Shown here one piece after another: positions 56,208-62,999 of a stretch of DNA of 64,000 nucleotides; position 1 is the first letter of the stretch; the number at the start of each line of letters is the position of its first letter. The DNA lies in assembly GCA_013815385.1 (NCBI GenBank), contig JACDGL010000004.1:186001-250000 (forward strand). The letters run 5' to 3'. Below the pieces are notes generated by a model that worked only from the letters and a program-made list of their open reading frames with translations, made no database searches and had not been told where the DNA came from. This stretch comes from Taibaiella sp. GTDB lineage: Bacteria > Bacteroidota > Bacteroidia > Chitinophagales > Chitinophagaceae. The translations under genes were made by a program, and so were the position numbers.

Positions 56208-56798
56208 TCATTTTTTAAATGCCTTCAATACCAGGTCAAATGTTTCCCATAGTATCTTATTGCTTATTGTGAATGGCTTACCACCCATACTTTTCCCCTG
56301 GTTATGAAACCTTATCAGGGCATATAGCGGTGCAAACGCTACTGACCAATAAGTTTCTATTGCCATTTTATTTATTTCCCCCCGCTTCTCTGCGTTTAAT
56401 ACAAACTGCCCAAGCACCTCTTTAAAATTATGAGTAATATTATCAAAGACTTTCTCCTGGTAAGTAGAGCTCCTCAACTGATCGAAGAATTGAAGCGAAT
56501 CCGCATGTTCGGTCATATACTTGTACCTGTTTTCCCATTGCCTCCGCAATCCTTCTGCAAATGGCATATCTGCGTTAAAATTCCGTAGGGTAGCATCATT
56601 CATTTCCTTCCCTTCTTCAATTGCTATTTTTATTATCAGGTCGTCCTTGTCTTTATAGTATATGTATAGGGTAGCTACAGACACATTGCATGCCTTTGCC
56701 AGTTTATTCATACTAAATCCTTCAAATCCATCAGCAACCAGCATTTGGATAGCTGTCTGTTTTACCAACAGCTCCTTATCTGCATCTCTTGTCCGCAT
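56208..56798 (-). CDS. TetR/AcrR-family repressor
   Basis: A 196-residue regulator. The N-terminal helix-turn-helix reads QMLVADGFEGFSMNKLAKAC with NVSVATLYIYYKDKDDLIIK; the ligand domain follows (DSLQFFDQLRSSTYQEKVFD). It likely represses its own three-gene unit. Start MRTRDADKELL is at 56798; a longer reading from 56819 adds seven residues. A candidate -7 element (TATTTTTG on the minus strand) overlaps 56817-56824. Confidence 0.9.
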   Translation of the reverse strand: MRTRDADKELLVKQTAIQMLVADGFEGFSMNKLAKACNVSVATLYIYYKDKDDLIIKIAIEEGKEMNDATLRNFNADMPFAEGLRRQWENRYKYMTEHADSLQFFDQLRSSTYQEKVFDNITHNFKEVLGQFVLNAEKRGEINKMAIETYWSVAFAPLYALIRFHNQGKSMGGKPFTISNKILWETFDLVLKAFKK

Positions 56799-57021
56799 TT
56801 TTAAAAAATATGTCATCAAAAATAAATGAATATTCGCTTATTTTACAATTTTTAGTTTTTGACTGCCTTGGAATTGTATGCATATGTACAATTTATAATA
56901 TAATTAGTGTTAATGCGCATGGTAACGTTTCTATGTCCGCAATAGGTCATTATTTGATATTTACTGAATATGTGATTAAAAAAGCCGACCTTTGCAGTAA
57001 CTAAAAAAGGTAATTGTAAGT

Positions 57022-57471
57022 ATGGGTCAGGAAACAATGGGTAAAAAAGAGAAAGAAAAGAAGAAGGCTAAAAAAAGACAGGAAAAAGAAGAAAAGAAGC
57101 AGGAACGAAAAACTAATAATAATAAGGGTAAAAGCCTCGATGAAATGATGGCTTATATTGATGAGCATGGAAACATCTCAGCAACACCACCCGATCCCCG
57201 TAAGAAGAAGGATATAAAACTGGAAGACATCCAGCTTGGCGCAGCCAAACAGGAAATTATAGATCCGGCTGACCTGATAAGAAAAGGTGTGGTTACATTC
57301 TTCAATGAAACAAAAGGATACGGATTTATCAATGATCTGAAAAGTCAGGATAGTGTGTTTGTACACGTGAACCAGCTATCAGAAACCATAAAAGAAGGCG
57401 ACAAGGTTACCTTTGAAGTAGAGATGGGACCTAAAGGATACAACGCCGTAAAAGTTAAAAAAGGAAGCTAA
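57022..57471 (+). CDS. Cold-shock domain protein with basic N-terminal extension
   Basis: A 149-residue RNA-binding protein. The C-terminal CSD holds RNP1 (KGYGFIND) and RNP2 (SVFVHVNQL). The first 40 residues are an extreme Lys/Glu/Arg-rich stretch (KEKEKKKAKKRQEKEEKKQE) that probably also binds RNA; a short linker with SLDEMMAYIDEHG follows. Classic CspA is about 70 residues. MGKKEKE at 57037 is an alternative start. Single gene, ends at a terminator. Confidence 0.92.
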   Translation: MGQETMGKKEKEKKKAKKRQEKEEKKQERKTNNNKGKSLDEMMAYIDEHGNISATPPDPRKKKDIKLEDIQLGAAKQEIIDPADLIRKGVVTFFNETKGYGFINDLKSQDSVFVHVNQLSETIKEGDKVTFEVEMGPKGYNAVKVKKGS

Positions 57472-57476
57472 AAGTA

Positions 57477-57507
57477 TTTGTTGGTTCCTGCTATGGGAAC
57501 CAACAAA
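57477..57507 (+). terminator. Terminator after the cold-shock gene
   Basis: A 12-bp perfect stem (TTTGTTGGTTCC / GGAACCAACAAA) with a 7-nt loop; it begins 6 bp past the stop codon. Confidence 0.8.
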
Positions 57508-57602
57508 CCTTCTCCATATCACACCACACTTTATTATAAAATTGATATTGCAGCAATAATTAAAAAGCTGCGAAATTGGTTGACCTTTGTTTTGCACAGC
57601 CA

Positions 57603-58430
57603 ATGTCATTATCAATAGCCTCATTAAATTCCGGAAGCAATGGTAATTGCTATTATATCAGCAATGAGCATGAAGCAGTATTTATAGATGCAGGCCTCTC
57701 CTGCCGCGAAACAGAGATACGCATGAGCCGCCTGGGCCTGTCTATGCAAAAGGTGAAGGCAATCATAGTATCGCACGAACATTCCGATCATATCAATGGC
57801 ATAACAACCTTATCCAGAAAATACCGCATACCTGTTTACATTACCGGCACTACCCTGCAGCATAGCAGAGTACATTTAAGTCCTGATCTCATAAGGCCTT
57901 TTATAAAACACCAGGTAATACAGGTAGGTGGCTTATCCATCACCTCCTTTCCTAAATTTCACGACGCCTCAGACCCACATAGCTTTATTGTAAGTGGCAA
58001 CGGTGTCACCATAGGCGTATTCACCGACATAGGGCACTGCTGCGATCAGGTACACCATTATTTTAAACAGTGCCATGCCATTTTCCTAGAAGCCAACTAT
58101 GATGAAGAGATGCTTACGAACGGGCGCTATCCCCATAATCTTAAAGCCCGCATAAGAGGTAATAATGGACACTTGTCAAATGCACAGGCATTGGCATTAT
58201 TTCAAACGCATAGACCGTCATTCATGAGCCATGTCATACTTTCGCACCTCTCAAAAGACAATAATTGTCCTGACCTTGTTCAGAATCTATTTTCCCAATG
58301 GGCTGCAAATACCCATATCTCCATAGCCTCCCGCTATAAAGAAACGCCGGTATACCAGATACACAACGAAAAAAAGGTAGTTAGCAAAAAAACGAAAGCT
58401 ACACAGGCTCAGCTTCAGTTATTTCAATAA
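57603..58430 (+). CDS. MBL-fold metallohydrolase, WalJ/YycJ-like
   Basis: A 275-residue metallo-beta-lactamase-fold enzyme. It starts SLNSGSNGNCYYISNEHEAV, which is typical of WalJ/YycJ, and has the metal motif SHEHSDHING and later GHC, EANYDEEM and SHLSKDN with His/Asp ligands. WalJ-type proteins are linked to DNA repair and cell-wall control in Firmicutes. The Bacteroidota role is unknown. Start at 57603 (MSLSIASLN) chosen for the domain; upstream frame is open from 57576. Confidence 0.88.
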   Translation: MSLSIASLNSGSNGNCYYISNEHEAVFIDAGLSCRETEIRMSRLGLSMQKVKAIIVSHEHSDHINGITTLSRKYRIPVYITGTTLQHSRVHLSPDLIRPFIKHQVIQVGGLSITSFPKFHDASDPHSFIVSGNGVTIGVFTDIGHCCDQVHHYFKQCHAIFLEANYDEEMLTNGRYPHNLKARIRGNNGHLSNAQALALFQTHRPSFMSHVILSHLSKDNNCPDLVQNLFSQWAANTHISIASRYKETPVYQIHNEKKVVSKKTKATQAQLQLFQ

Positions 58431-58432
58431 GG

Positions 58433-59044
58433 CTATTTGTCCCAATTCTTAATTTTCAACAATCTGAAGAATTCTTCTTCTTCCATTTCCTTTACACGGC
58501 CAGGCTCTATATCACCTAATTCCAGGTCTTCGATAGAAACGCGTACCAGCCTTTTGCAGGGATGACGAATAGCCGAGACCATTTTACGTACCTGGTGAAA
58601 CTTACCTTCATAAAGCGATATCTGCAACCAGCTATGGGGCACGTAATCTCTTAATTCTAATTGATGAGAGAATAAGTTCTTTGGCTCTTCTATTATATGA
58701 ACCTCGCAAGGAGGGGTCATATAGTCTACGCCACCTTTAATGCGAATAAATACTCCGGTTCTTAACTGTTCCAGTCCTTCCGGGGTTACCACATTTTTTA
58801 CCCGTACCAGATAAGTACGCCTATGCAAAGTCTTGCCTTCAAACAATAATTTAGTTACTCTCTTATTAGTGGTCAGTATCAGCAAGCCTTCCGATTTGCT
58901 ATCTAGTCGGCCTATGGCATGAATACCTTCAGGAAATTTAAAATCTATATCACCAAGCAAGCCTACATCTTCCTTACTAACAAATTGCGATACGATATTG
59001 TATGGCTTATTGATTATGAAATACCGGTGTGGATATACAGCCAT
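58433..59044 (-). CDS. RluE/RsuA-family pseudouridine synthase
   Basis: A 203-residue enzyme that makes pseudouridine in 23S rRNA (RluE type). The catalytic Asp is in HAIGRLDSKSEGLLILT, and KGGVDYMTPPCEV and SLYEGKFHQVRKM are family blocks. There is no S4 domain, as in RluE. It is convergent with the WalJ-like gene, 2 bp away. Specific site U2457 is inferred from family only. Confidence 0.9.
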   Translation of the reverse strand: MAVYPHRYFIINKPYNIVSQFVSKEDVGLLGDIDFKFPEGIHAIGRLDSKSEGLLILTTNKRVTKLLFEGKTLHRRTYLVRVKNVVTPEGLEQLRTGVFIRIKGGVDYMTPPCEVHIIEEPKNLFSHQLELRDYVPHSWLQISLYEGKFHQVRKMVSAIRHPCKRLVRVSIEDLELGDIEPGRVKEMEEEEFFRLLKIKNWDK

Positions 59045-59059
59045 ACCTACATAGATACA

Positions 59060-59178
59060 TCAATGTTCATTGACTACCAACTTAAATCCCGAGCCGTAAA
59101 CGTTTATTATTTCTATATCAGGAGCGTCCTTTAACAGTTTACGGATCTTGCTCATAAATACATCCATGCTCTTTGCTA
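59060..59178 (-). pseudogene. Tail of a response regulator (winged helix)
   Basis: About 38 codons keep the end of an OmpR-type DNA-binding domain: AKSMDVFMSKIRKLLKDAP and then IEIINVYGSGFKLVVNEH with an intact stop. The normal receiver and most of the winged helix are missing. It joins, at about 59176, to the start of a different gene in another frame. Confidence 0.65.
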
Positions 59179-59306
59179 AGTTTAAAATTTGTGATCCCGG
59201 GTTGCTCTGATGCATACGGAGTTCGGCCTGGCAACATGCAATACTGCCCCTGTACATTTGATGTGATAAGGAATGTAGCTAAAAATAATTGTGTAAACGT
59301 TTTCAT
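59176..59306 (-). pseudogene. Start of a secreted protein (N-terminal fragment)
   Basis: From ATG at 59306 the reading is MKTFTQLFLATFLITSNVQG (signal peptide), QYCMLPGRTPYASEQPG, ITNFKLS, then garbage and a stop at about 59139. The YC..GRTPY..EQPGITNFKL string is the usual start of large Bacteroidota adhesin-type surface proteins (GEVED/T9SS targets). The rest of the gene is lost and the response-regulator tail follows directly. Confidence 0.6.
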
Positions 59307-59369
59307 CTTAAAGTTTTATTGAGTTAATCAAATGTATCCAGGCTACATTAATAAACTTGACAATACAAC

Positions 59370-59395
59370 CTTAAAAAAACTTAAACAATCTTAAA
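59370..59395. promoter_or_regulatory. Three CTTAA boxes at 10-bp spacing
   Basis: CTTAAA occurs at 59370, 59380 and 59390 (period exactly 10 bp), about 65 bp upstream of the fragment start at 59306. Direct repeats of one helix turn are typical binding sites of OmpR-type regulators such as QseB (CTTAA pairs) and PhoB. No bound protein is known here. Confidence 0.4.
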
Positions 59396-59470
59396 ATAAG
59401 AGGAGGGGCAAAAGGTCACCCATCTGATCAGATAAGCCAACCGGGGGGAAATTTCTAACCATCATATACG

Positions 59471-59522
59471 CTCCCCCTTCTGGACTTGAACCAGAGACCC
59501 CTGATTAACACTGGTGCGCTCC
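59471..59522 (-). pseudogene. Truncated tRNA-Asn copy 1
   Basis: Keeps the T arm (TCTGG-TTCAAGT-CCAGA) and acceptor 3' strand (AGGGGGA); the anticodon arm reads CACCAGTGTTAATCAGGGG and cannot pair properly. The D arm and 5' acceptor strand are absent. Confidence 0.8.
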
Positions 59523-59541
59523 CACATCCCTTTAATAAAAA

Positions 59542-59563
59542 ATGGCTGGAAAATTCCAGCCAT
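59542..59563 (-). terminator. Terminator hairpin, repeat copy
   Basis: A palindrome ATGGCTGG-AAAATT-CCAGCCAT followed on the minus strand by TTTTTT. It ends truncated copy 2 (59572-59623). An identical one at 59643-59664 ends the intact tRNA-Asn. Confidence 0.8.
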
Positions 59564-59571
59564 CATGTACG

Positions 59572-59623
59572 CTCCCCCTTCTGGACTTGAACCAGAGACC
59601 CCTGATTAACACTGGTGCGCTCC
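59572..59623 (-). pseudogene. Truncated tRNA-Asn copy 2
   Basis: Same content as truncated copy 1, 101 bp upstream on the minus strand; only one base of the shared flank differs. The T arm and acceptor 3' strand remain. Confidence 0.8.
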
Positions 59624-59642
59624 CATATCCCTTTAATAAAAA

Positions 59643-59664
59643 ATGGCTGGAAAATTCCAGCCAT
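59643..59664 (-). terminator. Terminator of tRNA-Asn
   Basis: Palindrome ATGGCTGG-AAAATT-CCAGCCAT, 9 bp after the tRNA discriminator base, followed on the minus strand by TTTTTTATT. Confidence 0.85.
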
Positions 59665-59672
59665 CATGTACG

Positions 59673-59746
59673 CTCCCCCTTCTGGACTTGAACCAGAGAC
59701 CCCCTGATTAACAGTCAGGTGCTCTAACCAACTGAGCTAAGGAGGA
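59673..59746 (-). tRNA. tRNA-Asn (anticodon GTT)
   Basis: A complete 74-nt cloverleaf: acceptor TCCTCCT/AGGGGGA (one G-T pair), D arm GCTC-AGTTGGTTA-GAGC, anticodon arm CCTGA-CTGTTAA-TCAGG (anticodon GTT), five-nt variable loop, and T arm TCTGG-TTCAAGT-CCAGA, then discriminator G. The CCA end is not encoded (CGT follows). Its 3' half seeds the tandem repeats downstream. Confidence 0.95.
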
Positions 59747-59776
59747 TTGTGTTTTGGGATTGCAAAAATAGTCAGA

Positions 59777-61747
59777 TTATCCTTTCGGCAAAATATTTTT
59801 ATTGCTTTGCCCCAGATATTTAAAATTTTTAAGCATAAGCTGTATATCTGTTCCCGCGGTATAGTGCTGGGCATACACATGGTCTAGTTGGGTACATACC
59901 GCTTCGGATGGTTCATATTCTGGTATCAGGTAATAGGGTGGCAATATCCCAGGGCGCAGCACGGGCAGGTACAGGGCGCCTGTGTATCCATAACCTACCC
60001 ATGTACACTTACCGGTAAGCACCAGGCAGCTATTAACAAAAAACTGTCCGGCATTCTTTACAAACAAAGCCAGTATAGGCCACATAACGATAAAAACAAT
60101 AGAAGCGGCAATGTCGGTCAGCCGTTTATTGCGCGCCTGTGCAAAACTGCTGAGGTTATAGCGCTTATCTATGGTATACAGGTCTCCTGCAGTATGGCTG
60201 CTGTTGCTGCCCACAAAGCTTTGGCTGCCCTTAAGGTGTATTTTATAGTCGTATGCATCTCCGCATTGCTGCATCTGGTTTAGTACATCTGCATAGGTAA
60301 GTCCGTTTATGCAGAATATAACTTCGTTCACACCCGCAGTATATAGCAGTTGTTTCATTTCAGACAGCGGGGCAAGGGAATTAATCGTTTCCTCATCGGG
60401 GCTTATCCTGCCGGCCAGTTCCGGTGCGTAGTGTACCCGCTGTAGTATAGTAGCTGTTTCAGCGTATGCTTTGGCATCGGCTACTATTACTGCCTTGCGC
60501 GGCAGCTTATCATAAGGGATAAATTTCAGGATACCCAGTTTATACAGTACCTCATGCAGCCCCAGTATGATGGCAGTACCCGATAGCCCGGTAAAGATGA
60601 TGATAGCCCTCGAGTAGCGCAGGTTAGGTTGCAGCATGCCATAGTAGGCAAGTATCACAACGGTACCTATCAGCATGCCTCTTGTTACCCGTAGCGCCCT
60701 GTATGGGGGGTCATAGGCGCCATTAAGGTACATGCTCAGCACCCACAACGCTATATATACCGGGAAGGTGGCATAGATGGAGCTAAGTGGTATGGGCTGC
60801 ATATTCTTAACATGTATCACCCAAAAATCCTGGATAGATGCCAGTGTCAGTAATAATATCAACGCATCGAACAGTGGCATACGCAATACCTTCAGCACCC
60901 TGCGGAAGCCGCCCAGTATGGCACGCAGCACTATGCCTATATTAATGAACAGGATAAACAAGCTTGCCTGCTTTTTGCTGTAATTCTTCTTTACAAATAA
61001 GGATAACGCTTCATTGAATATCCGCACATAAGATAAGGTAGCCTTGCGTGTACTTTCCCCTTTGTAATGTATCAGTGTCGCTTCGGGGTAGTATATATTT
61101 TTAAAGCCGGCCTTCTTAATGCGGTAACTCAGATCCACATCCTCGCAATACATAAAATAGTCTTCATCAAATGGGCCACCCGCCGCCTTCATCGCGCTTA
61201 CCCTTACCATCATACAGCAGCCGGATAGTACATCCACCGCTGCCAGTTGGTGTTCTTTTATATCTACCGCATAGTATTTATTAAAGTACGGCGACTTGCT
61301 GAAAAGTTTATTGATCCCTGTTGTTTTAAATATGGCTACCGATAGTGTGGGGAACGCCTTTTTACTATCAGGTGCAAACTGCCCTTTACCGTCTATCAGC
61401 CTGGGCCCTATACACCCTGCACCTGTATGCGTATCCATATAGTGCAGCATGCCGCCAAAGAAGTTTTCGGGCATCACCGTATCCGGGTTCAGGAATAGTA
61501 TATATTCCCCCCTGGCTATGGCCACTCCCTGGTTATTAGCCTTAGAGAATCCTTTGTTATCCTTATTTTCTATCAGTATCACTTCGGGATATTTCTCCCC
61601 CAGCATACTACCGCTCCCATCCGTAGAGTTGTTATCTACTACTATTATTTCCGCCTCAATACCCTTCAGGGCTCGCCGCACAGAATGCACGCACACCTCC
61701 AGGAAGTATTTAACGTTGTAGTTGACAATGATGACAGATACCTTCAT
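59777..61747 (-). CDS. GT2 glycosyltransferase fused to a WcaJ-like membrane region
   Basis: A 656-residue protein. Residues 1-240 are a GT2 rhamnosyltransferase-type domain (SVIIVNYNVKYFLEVCVHSV, VVDNNSTDGSG, LNPDTVMP and CEDVDLSYRIKK). Residues about 285-425 hold five TM helices, and about 430-525 a Rossmann-like domain (KAVIVADAKAYAETA ... VNEVIFCINGLTYADVL) as in WcaJ/polyprenyl sugar transferases. A last helix (RLTDIAASIVFIVMWPILAL) starts the transferase domain, but the catalytic part is missing. It probably adds sugars to surface glycans at the inner membrane. Confidence 0.85.
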   Translation of the reverse strand: MKVSVIIVNYNVKYFLEVCVHSVRRALKGIEAEIIVVDNNSTDGSGSMLGEKYPEVILIENKDNKGFSKANNQGVAIARGEYILFLNPDTVMPENFFGGMLHYMDTHTGAGCIGPRLIDGKGQFAPDSKKAFPTLSVAIFKTTGINKLFSKSPYFNKYYAVDIKEHQLAAVDVLSGCCMMVRVSAMKAAGGPFDEDYFMYCEDVDLSYRIKKAGFKNIYYPEATLIHYKGESTRKATLSYVRIFNEALSLFVKKNYSKKQASLFILFINIGIVLRAILGGFRRVLKVLRMPLFDALILLLTLASIQDFWVIHVKNMQPIPLSSIYATFPVYIALWVLSMYLNGAYDPPYRALRVTRGMLIGTVVILAYYGMLQPNLRYSRAIIIFTGLSGTAIILGLHEVLYKLGILKFIPYDKLPRKAVIVADAKAYAETATILQRVHYAPELAGRISPDEETINSLAPLSEMKQLLYTAGVNEVIFCINGLTYADVLNQMQQCGDAYDYKIHLKGSQSFVGSNSSHTAGDLYTIDKRYNLSSFAQARNKRLTDIAASIVFIVMWPILALFVKNAGQFFVNSCLVLTGKCTWVGYGYTGALYLPVLRPGILPPYYLIPEYEPSEAVCTQLDHVYAQHYTAGTDIQLMLKNFKYLGQSNKNILPKG

Positions 61748-61800
61748 TCCGGCGCAGATAGTGCCTGCGAATATAAGCGCAGCAGCCCTAATAACGAAAC

Positions 61801-61829
61801 GGGCCGCCTATACATTGTACAGGCGGCTC
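61801..61829 (-). terminator. Terminator after the SRPBCC gene
   Basis: A GC-rich hairpin (GGGCCGCCTATAC / GTACAGGCGGCTC, one internal mismatch and one G-T pair), followed on the minus strand by a T-rich stretch; it lies between the SRPBCC gene (ends 61861) and the glycosyltransferase start. Confidence 0.65.
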
Positions 61830-61860
61830 GTTTTATGAGCTTAAAAATATCCTTATCCTC

Positions 61861-62862
61861 TTATTTCACCAGGTAATAAACATTGGTCACCCACTTGGTC
61901 GAATCTTTTTCCTGGCTAGGGCCCGTTACGTATTCTTCTATAATACCTGTCTTCTCCTGCTTCTTATTCATCACATAGGCCATTAGTGCATGGTGCGTGC
62001 CCATTGCATTGCTATAGCCGCCATTCTGCACAGCCATATCTGCTTTACCTGCAGGCACATTAATATACATAGCGCCGGGTACACGCTTGCTGCTGTCTGC
62101 TACGGGGAATACTACTGCTACATCTGCCTGGTGAGCCACTGTATCCCAATTGTAAAAAATGCCGGCCGAGGGGCCCATTATACGGTTACCCAGGCTTTTA
62201 CTCAACATGCTGCCTGATTCCTGGAAAAATTTCTGCAGCTCTGCCATTGGCACTGTTTTGCGTACACCCACATACAGGTGGCCGGGAAATTGTGTTTCCT
62301 GCACAGCTACTACAGGCATAGTGTTGTGGGTTTCTACATAGGCCTTCATGTTAGCCAGTCCTTTCTCAAAATCCTTACCTACCATCTTATCCATATTCAT
62401 AAAAGCATGCATGGCATTCCACGGAAAGGGGGAATGATAATCAAACGACCAGGTCACTTTTGTTTGTCCGTTACCTGCATCTTCCGCCTTCATGCTACCG
62501 GGGCAGGTATTTTCCATTGGCTTGGTGAAGTGCGTGTCAAATTTCAGGGTGTTGTTGTTCATTACATCCTTATTGGTCATAGTGCCAGCGCCTGTTTTAT
62601 CGCCGGTCCAGGTGTAGCTGCTGCCGGGTTGCCCGTCTGTACCCTGGTAGGTAATGGTTGCAGTCGGCTCCATCTGGTACCATGGGCTCCAGTGCGGCCA
62701 GTTCTTAAAATAAACGATCTGGTCAAATACCACGCTTTGCGGCGCATTAATAACGGTAGTGCGGGTTATGTTACCATCTTTTGGCTCCACCAGACCCAGC
62801 ACCACTACGGCCAATACCAGTATCAGTACCAGTATGCCTAAAAACCGGAAGAACTTTTTCAT
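61861..62862 (-). CDS. Membrane-anchored SRPBCC plus GyrI-like ligand-binding protein
   Basis: A 333-residue protein: an N-terminal TM helix (FFRFLGILVLILVLAVVVLG), an SRPBCC domain at about residues 34-180 (RTTVINAPQSVVFDQIVYFK ... NWPHWSPWYQMEP), and a GyrI-like small-molecule-binding domain to the end (VAVQETQFPGHLYVGVRKTV ... YLVK). Both domains bind hydrophobic ligands; the fusion is known in Bacteroidota (from memory) but has no assigned function. It is likely anchored facing the periplasm or the cytoplasm; topology is not clear. Confidence 0.85.
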   Translation of the reverse strand: MKKFFRFLGILVLILVLAVVVLGLVEPKDGNITRTTVINAPQSVVFDQIVYFKNWPHWSPWYQMEPTATITYQGTDGQPGSSYTWTGDKTGAGTMTNKDVMNNNTLKFDTHFTKPMENTCPGSMKAEDAGNGQTKVTWSFDYHSPFPWNAMHAFMNMDKMVGKDFEKGLANMKAYVETHNTMPVVAVQETQFPGHLYVGVRKTVPMAELQKFFQESGSMLSKSLGNRIMGPSAGIFYNWDTVAHQADVAVVFPVADSSKRVPGAMYINVPAGKADMAVQNGGYSNAMGTHHALMAYVMNKKQEKTGIIEEYVTGPSQEKDSTKWVTNVYYLVK

Positions 62863-62987
62863 TTTGTTTAAATTTTTGCCTTAAATGTATAAAACGACCA
62901 TCAATATATATAGCGTTTTAATAAATAAATATGATGCGGTCATGACATAGCGGCTTTATTGGCATCAGAAAGAAGAAAATGTATGGT

Positions 62988-62995
62988 TACCTTTG
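62988..62995 (+). promoter_or_regulatory. -7 promoter element of rlmN
   Basis: TACCTTTG ends 4 nt before the ATG at 63000. This predicts a leaderless transcript and argues against the in-frame upstream ATG at 62979. Confidence 0.5.
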
Positions 62996-62999
62996 CGCA

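Larger units (their letters stand above)
59470..59671. repeat. Two 101-bp tandem units carrying the 3' half of tRNA-Asn and a terminator
   Basis: Units start at 59470 and 59571; the same sequence starts again at 59672, inside the intact tRNA-Asn. Each unit contains, on the minus strand, the T arm, acceptor 3' strand and a decayed anticodon arm of tRNA-Asn, then the hairpin terminator. The two partial units are almost identical (one base differs, CACATCCC versus CATATCCC). A degenerate fourth trace of the hairpin end is seen at about 59447-59469. Confidence 0.9.

Noticed and set aside
59060-59257. A functional 65-residue regulator
   Set aside because: It lacks a receiver and most of the winged helix; the first 27 codons are the other gene fragment read out of frame.
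59470-59671. CRISPR-like array
   Set aside because: The 101-bp units have no spacers and match the tRNA; there are no cas genes.
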